Assembly (NCBI GenBank): GCA_003488145.1
Contig: DNMQ01000140.1
Location: 1 to 21,029 of the forward strand
Direction: 5' to 3'
DNA from: Pseudomonas sp.
GTDB lineage: Bacteria; Pseudomonadota; Gammaproteobacteria; Pseudomonadales; Pseudomonadaceae
DNA: 21,029 bases
The position numbers were made by a program, and so were the translations under genes. Below, in pieces: positions 1-6,386 of the stretch. Every line of letters starts with the position of its first letter. Position 1 is the first letter of the stretch. The notes under the pieces are model-generated. The model saw only the letters and a program-made list of their open reading frames with translations, ran no database searches and was not told the origin of the DNA.

Positions 1-883
1 CGCCGTAGAAGATCGAGTTGGCACCAGCGAAGAAGGCCAGCGCCTGCATCTGCTCGTTCATCTGCTCGCGTCCGGCGGAAAGCCGCACGTGGGATTTGGG
101 CATCATGATCCGCGCCACGGCGAGCATGCGGATGAAATCGAACGGATCGACGTCCTGCTCTTCGGCCAGCGGCGTGCCCTTGACCTTGACCAGCATGTTG
201 ATCGGCACCGATTCCGGGTGCTCCGGCAGGTTGGCCAACTGGATCAGCAGGCCGGCGCGATCGTCCAGCGACTCACCCATGCCGAGAATGCCGCCGGAGC
301 AGATCTTCATCCCCGCCTCGCGCACATAGCTCAGCGTCTCCAGACGCTCGCCGTAGGTGCGGGTAGTAATGATGTTGCCGTAGTACTCCGGCGAGGTGTC
401 GAGGTTGTGGTTGTAGTAGTCCAGCCCCGCCGCCGCCAGCGCCTTGGTCTGCTCCTGATCGAGCTTGCCGAGGGTCATGCAGGTTTCCAGGCCCATCGCC
501 TTGACCCCTTCGACCATCTTCAGCACGTAGGGCATGTCCTTGGCCGACGGGTGCTTCCAGGCGGCACCCATGCAGAAGCGCGTCGAGCCGATGGCCTTGG
601 CTTCGGCCGCCGCCTCCAGCACCTTCTGCACCTCCATCAGCTTTTCCTTGTCCAGGCCGGTGTTGTAGTGGCCGGACTGCGGGCAGTACTTGCAGTCTTC
701 CGGGCAGGCGCCGGTCTTGATCGAGAGCAGCGTGGAAACCTGCACGCGGTTGGCATCGAAGTGCTGGCGGTGCACGGTCTGCGCCTGGAACAGCAGATCG
801 TTGAAAGGTTGCTCGAAGAGCGCCTTGACCTCGGCGAGGGTCCAATCGTGACGCGTAATAATAGAGGCGGAGGTGGCGCTCAT
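1..883 (-). CDS. bioB: Biotin synthase BioB, partial (C-terminus off left edge)
   Basis: Radical-SAM enzyme that inserts sulfur into dethiobiotin, the last step of biotin synthesis in the cytoplasm. About 294 codons are visible. The protein opens [15 protein letters not shown] and carries the family cluster motif [14 protein letters not shown], with C60, C64 and C67 as the three ligands of the SAM-binding 4Fe-4S cluster. Further family blocks are [25 protein letters not shown] and SGGILGMGE. The frame is still open at the window edge (ending NSIFYG), so roughly the last 50-60 residues of the usual ~350 are missing. The start at 883 is supported by AAGGAA (894-889) five bases upstream. It is divergent from comF across 93 bp, and a promoter with a perfect -35 lies in that gap. 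In relatives bioB heads bioBFHCD; the rest would lie to the left. Family assignment is certain. Confidence 0.97.
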   Translation of the reverse strand, partial: MSATSASIITRHDWTLAEVKALFEQPFNDLLFQAQTVHRQHFDANRVQVSTLLSIKTGACPEDCKYCPQSGHYNTGLDKEKLMEVQKVLEAAAEAKAIGSTRFCMGAAWKHPSAKDMPYVLKMVEGVKAMGLETCMTLGKLDQEQTKALAAAGLDYYNHNLDTSPEYYGNIITTRTYGERLETLSYVREAGMKICSGGILGMGESLDDRAGLLIQLANLPEHPESVPINMLVKVKGTPLAEEQDVDPFDFIRMLAVARIMMPKSHVRLSAGREQMNEQMQALAFFAGANSIFYG

Positions 884-934
884 GGGCATTCCTTGTAATT
901 AATAGCGGCTCGGCGGCCTGGCACGGATGCGGAA

Positions 935-962
935 TGTTTAGCCAAGCTCGATACGCTGTCAA
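935..962 (-). promoter_or_regulatory. Predicted sigma-70 promoter of bioB
   Basis: On the minus strand a perfect -35 TTGACA (962-957) is followed after 16 bases by TAAACA (940-935), a poor 3/6 match to the -10 consensus. Transcription would begin near 928, giving a leader of about 45 nt. I looked for a BirA-type operator (TTGTAAACC and its complement) and do not see one, so biotin control by BirA cannot be claimed from the sequence. Confidence 0.45.
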
Positions 963-976
963 CCAGGAAAGGAATC

Positions 977-1681
977 ATGGTTTACAACTGGTCAATTAAT
1001 ATACAGCACTGCCTGCTGTGCGATGAACCTTGCGACGGTCACCCACTGTGCGGCCCTTGCGAAGCCGAACTGCCCTGGCTCGATGGCCGGTGTGCAACCT
1101 GTGCCGTGCCACTGCCGACACGCGGGCTGGTCTGCGGCGAATGCCAGAAAAGGCCGCCAAGCTATGACCACGTCGAGGTGCCCTGGCGCTTCGCCTTTCC
1201 CGTGGATGCGCTGATCACCCGCTTCAAGCACCAGGCGCGCTGGCCATTCGGCCGCCTGCTTGGCGAGCGCCTGGCGCTGCATCTGCAACATGCATTCACC
1301 GACGGGCTGCCGCAGCCGGACCTTCTTGTACCCGTGCCGCTGGCACGCCGACGCCTGCGCCAACGCGGCTTCAATCAGGCGCAGATGCTGGCCCAGTGGC
1401 TGGGCGGCGCGCTGAAACTGCCGGTCGACGAGCATCTGCTGGAACGCGTCGTCGATACGCCCCCGCAGCAGCAACTGGACGCCGCCACGCGACGGCGAAA
1501 TCTGCGCCAGGCGTTTTGCCTGGCGCCGGGCAACGACATCAAGGGCCGCCATCTGGCGCTGATCGACGACGTGCTGACCACCGGTGCGACCGCCGAGGCG
1601 CTGGCGCGACTGCTCAAGCGTGCGGGTGCGGTGCGAGTGGACGTCTACTGCCTGGCACGCACGCCCAAGCCAGGCGACTGA
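977..1681 (+). CDS. comF: ComF family phosphoribosyltransferase-like protein
   Basis: A 234-aa ComF/GntX-type protein. The N-terminal third is a cysteine-rich zinc-ribbon-like region with C12, C15, C25, C28, C39, C42, C53 and C56 in CxxC pairs. The C-terminal half is a type I phosphoribosyltransferase fold, with the PRPP-binding motif LALIDDVLTTGAT at about residues 193-205 and the family block RLRQRGFNQA near 130. In naturally competent bacteria ComF is needed for DNA uptake or processing of incoming DNA; in many Gram-negatives the exact role is not settled, so no substrate is assigned. The ATG at 977 is preceded by AAAGGA about five bases upstream. The gene is divergent from bioB, an arrangement that I recall from other pseudomonads. 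It ends 71 bp before srkA. Confidence 0.92.
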   Translation: MVYNWSINIQHCLLCDEPCDGHPLCGPCEAELPWLDGRCATCAVPLPTRGLVCGECQKRPPSYDHVEVPWRFAFPVDALITRFKHQARWPFGRLLGERLALHLQHAFTDGLPQPDLLVPVPLARRRLRQRGFNQAQMLAQWLGGALKLPVDEHLLERVVDTPPQQQLDAATRRRNLRQAFCLAPGNDIKGRHLALIDDVLTTGATAEALARLLKRAGAVRVDVYCLARTPKPGD

Positions 1682-1698
1682 TAGCGGCGGACGCGCGG

Positions 1699-1726
1699 TT
1701 GTTTAAAAGCCCCGGTGCAATACACT
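1699..1726 (+). promoter_or_regulatory. Possible weak promoter of srkA
   Basis: In the 71-bp gap between comF and srkA, TTGTTT (1699-1704) and TACACT (1721-1726) are separated by 16 bases. Matches to consensus are 3/6 and 4/6, so this is only a candidate. A Cpx-type box (GTAAA-N5-GTAAA), which controls srkA in E. coli, was looked for and not seen. Confidence 0.25.
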
Positions 1727-1752
1727 GATCGGTCTATTCTGCGGAGCCGGTC

Positions 1753-2727
1753 ATGTCTCATCCTTTCGATACCCTCACGCCGGACCTGGTCCTCGACGCT
1801 GTGGAAAGCATCGGTTATCTCAGCGATGCCCGCGTGCTGGCGCTCAATAGCTACGAGAACCGCGTCTATCAGGTGGGCATCGAAGACGAGACACCACTGA
1901 TCGCCAAGTTCTACCGGCCCGGTCGCTGGAGCAACGAGGCGATTCTCGAGGAGCACCAGTTCAGCCTGGAACTGGTCGAGCACGAGGTGCCGGTGGTGGC
2001 GCCGCTGGAACGCAACGGCACGACGCTATTCGAGCACGCGGGCTTCCGCTTCGCGCTCTTTCCACGCCGCGGTGGTCGCGCGCCGGAGCCGGGCAATCTC
2101 GACCAGCTCTATCGTCTCGGCCAGCTGCTGGGGCGGATGCATGCGATAGGTGCAAACCGGCCGTTCGAGCATCGCGAAACCCTGGGCGTACAGAATTTCG
2201 GCCACGATTCGCTGAATAGCTTGCTGGAAGGCGGCTTCGTGCCCAAAAGCCTGCTGCCTGCCTACGAGTCGGTGGCACGCGATCTGCTCAAGCGGGTCGA
2301 AGACGTCTTCGCCAGCACCAACTTCACCCCGATCCGCCTGCATGGCGATTGCCACCCGGGCAACATCCTCGCCCGCGACGATGCCTTTCATCTGGTCGAT
2401 CTCGATGATTGCCGCATGGGCCCATCGGTGCAGGATCTGTGGATGATGCTCGCCGGCGAGCGCCATGAGCGGCTCGGTCAGCTGGCCGAACTGGTCGACG
2501 GCTACAACGAATTCCATGATTTCGCCCCCCGCGAGCTGCCGCTGATCGAGGCGTTGCGCGCGCTGCGGCTGATGCACTACAGCGCCTGGCTCGCCCGCCG
2601 CTGGGACGATCCGGCCTTTCCGATGAGCTTTCCCTGGTTCGGCAGCGAGCGTTACTGGGGCGACCAGGTGCTGATCCTGCGCGAACAGATATCGGCGCTG
2701 CAGGAAGAGCCGCTCAGGTTGTTCTGA
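1753..2727 (+). CDS. srkA: Stress response Ser/Thr kinase A (YihE/RdoA family)
   Basis: 324-aa cytoplasmic kinase of the SrkA (YihE, RdoA) family, which has an aminoglycoside/choline kinase-like fold; E. coli SrkA has 328 residues. In E. coli it protects against stress-induced death and acts downstream of Cpx. The N-lobe carries the family blocks LNSYENRVYQV and LIAKFYRPGRWS, the latter holding the ATP-binding lysine. The catalytic loop is LHGDCHPGNIL with D199 and N204, and the metal-binding site is VDLDDC with D216; these correspond closely to the E. coli catalytic aspartates. GGAG lies upstream of the ATG at 1753. The gene ends in a 137-bp convergent gap before rlmJ. Length and all key residues are intact. 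It could be co-transcribed with comF, but a 71-bp gap leaves room for its own promoter. Confidence 0.94.
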   Translation: MSHPFDTLTPDLVLDAVESIGYLSDARVLALNSYENRVYQVGIEDETPLIAKFYRPGRWSNEAILEEHQFSLELVEHEVPVVAPLERNGTTLFEHAGFRFALFPRRGGRAPEPGNLDQLYRLGQLLGRMHAIGANRPFEHRETLGVQNFGHDSLNSLLEGGFVPKSLLPAYESVARDLLKRVEDVFASTNFTPIRLHGDCHPGNILARDDAFHLVDLDDCRMGPSVQDLWMMLAGERHERLGQLAELVDGYNEFHDFAPRELPLIEALRALRLMHYSAWLARRWDDPAFPMSFPWFGSERYWGDQVLILREQISALQEEPLRLF

Positions 2728-2755
2728 GGCATGGTGTGGCTGCGGACCCGTGACG

Positions 2756-2851
2756 GTGGATGTGAAAAGCGACATCCACTCTACGAATCCCGGCATCTGC
2801 GTAGGGTAGATCGCGCTTTATCGATCCACCGTGTGGACGTCCACCGGGTGG
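2756..2851. repeat. Cluster of intergenic inverted repeats (REP-like)
   Basis: The gap between the convergent srkA and rlmJ genes is filled by short hairpins. First, GTGGATGT (2756-2763) pairs perfectly with ACATCCAC (2772-2779). Second, GGTAGATCG (2805-2813) pairs with CGATCCACC (2822-2830), 8 of 9 bases. Third, GTGGACGTCCAC (2833-2844) is a perfect 12-bp palindrome. Fourth, CCACC-G-GGTGG spans 2841-2851. The shared core GTGGAT/ATCCAC suggests degenerate copies of one repeat unit, like the short palindromes found between convergent genes in many Pseudomonas genomes. No T-run follows any of them, so they are not textbook terminators, though they may end transcription from both sides. Confidence 0.55.
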
Positions 2852-2864
2852 CGATCTCCGCGAC

Positions 2865-3704
2865 TCAGGCCTCCTCGATCAGCCAGTCCAGCCGCCAGCT
2901 GCCCTGGCTCTGCGCCAGCTGATCGGCCAGCCACGGCAACAGCTCACGCAGCTCTTCCTCCAGCCCCCACGGCGGGTTGACGATAGCCAGGCCCGATCCG
3001 CTCAGGCGGCTGGCATCGTCGGCGGGGTGGACGAACAGTTCGGCACGCAGCAACTTGGGCGCCCCGCTGCGCGCCAGGTCCTGATAGAAGCGCTTGAGCT
3101 GGCGCTCGTCCTTGATCGGATACCAGATCACGCCGATGGTCTGGCGCATACGGCCGAGCGCCTCCTTCAGCGCCGTCACACAGCGGCTCAGTTCGTCGGC
3201 CTGTTCGAACGGCGGATCGATCAGCAGTACCACGCGCTTTTCCTGCGTCGGCATCAAGGCCCGCGGCACATGCCAGCCCTCTCCTCGGTGCACGGCCACG
3301 CGGCGGTCGCCGGCCATGTTGTCCTTGAGCAGCGAGCCGTCCTCGGGATGCTTTTCGTTGAGCTGCAGACGATCCTGCTCGCGGGTCAGTTGCCGCGCCA
3401 GCTCCGGCGAGCCCGGGTAATAGCGCAGCGCCCCGTCCGGGTTGAGCTGGCGGATCACGCCGAGGTAGTCATCGAGCAGCGCCGGGTGCGCCTCGGCCTG
3501 CCAGATGCGCGCAATGCCCTGCAGCCACTCGCCGGTACGGCTGGCCTGGTCGCCCGCCAGGTCGTAGAGACCGACGCCGGCGTGGCTGTCGAGGTAGGCG
3601 AACGGCGCCTCCTTGCGCGACAGCAGGGCGAAGATCCGGCTCAACACCAGGTGTTTGAGCACATCGGCGTGGTTGCCGGCATGGAAGGCGTGGCGGTAGT
3701 TCAT
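2865..3704 (-). CDS. rlmJ: 23S rRNA m6A2030 methyltransferase RlmJ
   Basis: 279-aa SAM-dependent methyltransferase that methylates N6 of A2030 in 23S rRNA (E. coli RlmJ/YhiR, 280 aa). The N-terminus MNYRHAFHAGNHADVLKH is a hallmark of the family. YLDSHAGVGLYDL (37-49) is the SAM-binding motif, and the catalytic DPPFE at 163-167 corresponds to the (D/N)PP(Y/F) motif of N6-adenine methyltransferases. The same frame stays open far upstream, but the start at 3704 is fixed by the conserved N-terminus and by a strong GAGGAGGA Shine-Dalgarno just before the ATG. It stands alone on this strand, divergent from the nitronate monooxygenase gene (135-bp gap) and convergent with srkA. Confidence 0.95.
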   Translation of the reverse strand: MNYRHAFHAGNHADVLKHLVLSRIFALLSRKEAPFAYLDSHAGVGLYDLAGDQASRTGEWLQGIARIWQAEAHPALLDDYLGVIRQLNPDGALRYYPGSPELARQLTREQDRLQLNEKHPEDGSLLKDNMAGDRRVAVHRGEGWHVPRALMPTQEKRVVLLIDPPFEQADELSRCVTALKEALGRMRQTIGVIWYPIKDERQLKRFYQDLARSGAPKLLRAELFVHPADDASRLSGSGLAIVNPPWGLEEELRELLPWLADQLAQSQGSWRLDWLIEEA

Positions 3705-3839
3705 CTGATCCTCCTCGAGAGCCGCGCAGTTTACCCGTCCGCCTTGCGCCGCGCAGGTCCGGCATGACCAGCGTCGTTTTCCCCGGCCACCGACTAGGGC
3801 TACAGTGGCGCCCCACAACGACTGAACGGAGCTGACCTC

Positions 3840-4883
3840 ATGGACCTGCGCGATCTTTTCGGCATCGAGCACCCGATCATCCAGGCACCCATGGCCGGTG
3901 CACAGAATCACCTGCTGGCCGCGGCGGTCTGCGAGGCCGGCGGGCTGGGTTCGATCCCGGCCGGCATGCTCAATGCCGAGGCGCTGGACGCCGAGCTGAC
4001 CGCCATCGAGGCGCTGACAGACCGACCTTACAACGTCAACTTCTTCTGCCACCAGACGCCGGCCGCCGACCCGACGGCCTTCGACGCCTGGCACCGGATG
4101 CTGGCACCGTTGTTCGCCGAATTCGACATCGACCCGGCAGGCATTCCCACCGGCGCCACCCGGCAACCGTTCGATGCGGCGATGGCGGAGGTGCTGGAGC
4201 GGCACAAGCCGGCGCTGGTCAGCTTCCACTTCGGCCTGCCGGCGCCCGACCTGCTGCAGCGCGCCCGCGGCACCGGGGCGAAGATCGCCTCCAGCGCGAC
4301 AACGGTCGCCGAAGGCCTCTGGCTGCAGCAGCACGGCGTCGATCTGGTGATTGCCCAGAGCCTGGAAGCCGGCGGCCACCGCGGCATCTTTCTCAGCGAG
4401 GATCTGACCACCCAGGTCGGCACCTTCGCCCTGCTGCCGCAACTGGTCGCCGCGCTCGACGTACCGGTGGTCGCCGCCGGCGGCATTGCCGATGCCCATG
4501 GCGTGGCTGCGGCGCAGACCCTCGGTGCCGCTGGCGTGCAACTGGGCACCGCCTACCTGCTGTGCCCGGAGAGCCGCACCAACGCGCTGCATCGTGCCGC
4601 GCTGAAGAGCCCGCAGGCAGCGCATACCGCGCTGACCACCCTGTTCAGCGGGCGCCCGGCGCGCGGCATCGTCAACCGCATCATGCGCGAACTCGGCCCG
4701 CTGCCCGAAGGCGTGCCGCCCTTCCCGCTGGCCGGCAACGCTATCGGCGCGCTGCGCGCCCAAACCGAGAAGCAGGGACTGGATCACTGCACGCCGCTGT
4801 GGGCCGGGCAGAACGTCAGTGGCTGCCGGGATATCCCGGCCGGCCAGCTGACCCGTGAACTTGCGGCCGGCTGGCGGGCCTGA
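3840..4883 (+). CDS. NAD(P)H-dependent flavin oxidoreductase / nitronate monooxygenase family
   Basis: 347-aa FMN-dependent TIM-barrel enzyme of the nitronate monooxygenase (formerly 2-nitropropane dioxygenase) family. Such enzymes oxidise toxic alkyl nitronates such as propionate-3-nitronate; some relatives are NADH:quinone reductases, so the substrate is uncertain. Family blocks in order: PIIQAPMAG near residue 13, YNVNFFCHQTP near 62, VSFHFGLP near 127, EAGGHRG near 177 with the catalytic-type histidine, VVAAGGIAD near 208 (phosphate binding for FMN), and QLGTAYLLCPES near 230. This set fits the class I group. The ATG at 3840 has GGAG (3828-3831) eight bases upstream. It lies just before crtZ on the same strand with 83 bp between them, but nothing in its family suggests a carotenoid role; it is probably the edge of the host backbone. 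Confidence 0.88.
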   Translation: MDLRDLFGIEHPIIQAPMAGAQNHLLAAAVCEAGGLGSIPAGMLNAEALDAELTAIEALTDRPYNVNFFCHQTPAADPTAFDAWHRMLAPLFAEFDIDPAGIPTGATRQPFDAAMAEVLERHKPALVSFHFGLPAPDLLQRARGTGAKIASSATTVAEGLWLQQHGVDLVIAQSLEAGGHRGIFLSEDLTTQVGTFALLPQLVAALDVPVVAAGGIADAHGVAAAQTLGAAGVQLGTAYLLCPESRTNALHRAALKSPQAAHTALTTLFSGRPARGIVNRIMRELGPLPEGVPPFPLAGNAIGALRAQTEKQGLDHCTPLWAGQNVSGCRDIPAGQLTRELAAGWRA

Positions 4884-4896
4884 GTCATTACGCATT

Positions 4897-4938
4897 CCGT
4901 CGCGGCGAGTCCTGAGCCGTCGCGACGGGGCGTAGAAT
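4897..4938 (+). promoter_or_regulatory. Repeat/palindrome and -10 element upstream of crtZ
   Basis: The 83-bp gap before crtZ holds two copies of CCGTCGCG (4897-4904 and 4917-4924), 20 bp apart start to start. The second copy is part of the perfect palindrome CCGTCGCGACGG (4917-4928). Four bases further is TAGAAT (4933-4938), a 5/6 match to a -10 element, with no recognisable -35. The layout resembles an operator beside a promoter, perhaps one needing an activator. Function is inferred, not shown. Confidence 0.4.
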
Positions 4939-4966
4939 CGACCGCACGTCACACGGAACGCCGCCA

Positions 4967-5500
4967 ATGAGTCCACTGACCAATACGCTCGTCTTCCTCG
5001 CCACCCTCGCCGGCATGGAAGTCTTCGCCTGGTGGGCACACAAGTACGTGATGCATGGCTGGGGCTGGGGCTGGCACAAGTCGCACCACGAGCCACGCAG
5101 CGGCTGGTTCGAGAAGAACGACCTGTATGCGGTGGTGTTCGCTGGCGTGGCGATCCTGCTGATCGCCCTCGGCACGGCCGGTTATCACCCCCTGGAATGG
5201 ATCGGCGCCGGGATGACGGCCTACGGCTTTCTCTATTTCGTCGCCCACGACGGGCTGGTGCACCACCGCTGGCCGCTGCGCTACGTGCCGCGCAACGGTT
5301 ATCTCAAGCGCCTTTATCAGGCGCACCGCATGCACCATGCCGTCGAGGGCAAGGAGCGCTGCGTGTCCTTCGGTTTTCTTTATTCACCGCCGCTGCCGGT
5401 GCTCAAGCGCCAATTGCGCCAGCTGCACGATGGGCCGCTGCGCAAGGCGAGCGTTAGCGCTAGCGAGGACGCCTCCAGAGACCGTCAGGACGCGGCCTGA
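4967..5500 (+). CDS. crtZ: Beta-carotene hydroxylase CrtZ
   Basis: 177-aa membrane di-iron hydroxylase that converts beta-carotene via cryptoxanthin to zeaxanthin (3,3'-hydroxylation). The fatty-acid-hydroxylase histidine boxes are all present: H25-x4-H30, H37-x2-H40-H41 (HKSHHEP), H94-x4-H99-H100 (HDGLVHH) and H120-x2-H123-H124 (HRMHH). Hydrophobic segments lie near 8-24, 53-71 and 76-95. The block MHGWGWGWHKSHHEP matches the Pantoea enzymes. The start has only a modest GGAA eight bases upstream. It is transcribed toward crtB, and its last 14 codons overlap the 3' end of crtB on the other strand. That tail (polar, ending DRQDAA) lies beyond the conserved domain. It appears to have its own promoter, separate from the crt operon. 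Confidence 0.95.
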   Translation: MSPLTNTLVFLATLAGMEVFAWWAHKYVMHGWGWGWHKSHHEPRSGWFEKNDLYAVVFAGVAILLIALGTAGYHPLEWIGAGMTAYGFLYFVAHDGLVHHRWPLRYVPRNGYLKRLYQAHRMHHAVEGKERCVSFGFLYSPPLPVLKRQLRQLHDGPLRKASVSASEDASRDRQDAA

Positions 5501-6386
5501 CCTGCATCCGCCGCGAGGCCAGCGCCAACACGCCCCCCCCCAGCAGGAACTGCAGCTTCTGCGCCTTGCTCGTCGACACCCGCGCATCCCAGGCCGCTGC
5601 GCCGCGCGCTTTCACTTCGACGCCGATCTGCCGATAGACGCCATGCGCCGTGGCGATCGACCAGGCCGAGCGTAACGGCAGGTCCCGCAGGCCCTGAGAT
5701 GCCGATTGATAGTAGGGTTCGGCCAGATCCACCAGTCGCGCCGCCAGCGTCGCCAACGCGGCACGATGCCCAGGCAGCGCGACTTCATCTTCAGGAATGC
5801 CCACTTCGGCCAGCCACTCGGCCGGCAGGTAAACGCGGCCGACCTGTGCATCCTCGACGATATCGCGGGCAATGTTGGTCAGTTGGAAGGCCAAGCCCAG
5901 GTCACAGGCGCGATCCAGCGTCGGCTCCGCTTCGGCGCCCATCACCCGCGCCATCATCAGCCCCACCACGCCGGCAACCCGGTAGCAGTAGAGCAAGGTG
6001 TCATCGAGGGTCTGGTAGCGGTAGTCCTGCACGTCCATACGAAAGCCGGCGAGATGTTCCAGCGGGTATCGCTTGGGAATCTGGTGCCGCTGAACCACTT
6101 GCTGAAACGCAGCAAAGGCCGGATCGCTCATCGGCTCGCCGGCATAGGCGCGTTCGGTCAGGTCAACCAGCTCGGCCAACCGCGCCTTGCCAGTCGATCG
6201 ATCACCCTCGACCTGACCATGCCCCAGCGTTTGCCCGTCGATCACGTCATCGCAGTGACGGCACCAGGCGTAGAGCATCACGGCGCTCTGGCGGGTGCGC
6301 TCGTCGAACAGCTTGGCCGCCGCCGCGAAGCTCTTGGAGCCGACGTTGATCGCCTGGGTCGAGTGATCGACGACCTTGTCGTTCAT
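5460..6386 (-). CDS. crtB: Phytoene synthase CrtB
   Basis: 308-aa enzyme condensing two geranylgeranyl-PP into 15-cis-phytoene, the committed carotenoid step. Both aspartate-rich, Mg-diphosphate-binding motifs are present: DDVID at 46-50 (within YAWCRHCDDVID) and DIVED at 175-179 (within NIARDIVEDAQVGRVYLP), plus the family block GFRMDVQDYRY near 114. Its ATG overlaps the crtI stop as ATGA (6383-6386), with GGAG eight bases upstream, so translation is probably coupled. It is the last gene of the idi2-X-Y-I-B run. Codons 283-285 (GGG GGG GGC) lie in an uninterrupted run of nine G, a possible slippage site 23 codons before the end. The stop overlaps crtZ by 41 bp on the opposite strand. No terminator hairpin with T-run is visible after it inside crtZ. 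Confidence 0.96.
   Translation of the reverse strand: MNDKVVDHSTQAINVGSKSFAAAAKLFDERTRQSAVMLYAWCRHCDDVIDGQTLGHGQVEGDRSTGKARLAELVDLTERAYAGEPMSDPAFAAFQQVVQRHQIPKRYPLEHLAGFRMDVQDYRYQTLDDTLLYCYRVAGVVGLMMARVMGAEAEPTLDRACDLGLAFQLTNIARDIVEDAQVGRVYLPAEWLAEVGIPEDEVALPGHRAALATLAARLVDLAEPYYQSASQGLRDLPLRSAWSIATAHGVYRQIGVEVKARGAAAWDARVSTSKAQKLQFLLGGGVLALASRRMQVRPRPDGLWRRPR
5533..5541 (-). repeat. Mononucleotide run (nine G on coding strand) in crtB
   Basis: Nine consecutive C on the plus strand, read as nine G in crtB. It encodes the end of LLGGGVL at residues 281-287. It is the longest single-base run I noticed in the window. A gain or loss of one base would replace about the last 25 residues of CrtB. 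Confidence 0.9.

Noticed and set aside
89..898. 269-codon plus-strand frame opposite bioB
   Set aside because: Shadow of bioB, whose radical-SAM motif and ribosome site are clear.
884..976. BirA operator or riboswitch between bioB and comF
   Set aside because: No BirA-like dyad and no structured leader; the bioB leader is only about 45 nt by the predicted promoter.
1682..1752. CpxR-type box upstream of srkA
   Set aside because: No GTAAA-N5-GTAAA pattern is present on either strand, so Cpx control as in E. coli cannot be supported.
5058..5075. Tandem GGCTGG repeats in crtZ
   Set aside because: They encode the GWGWGWH stretch that is normal in CrtZ proteins, so it is protein conservation and not a DNA repeat element.
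2865..5096. Minus-strand frame open for 743 codons including rlmJ
   Set aside because: Only the part from 3704 down is rlmJ, shown by its conserved N-terminus and strong ribosome site. The upstream part is antisense to the nitronate monooxygenase gene and is a product of high G+C.
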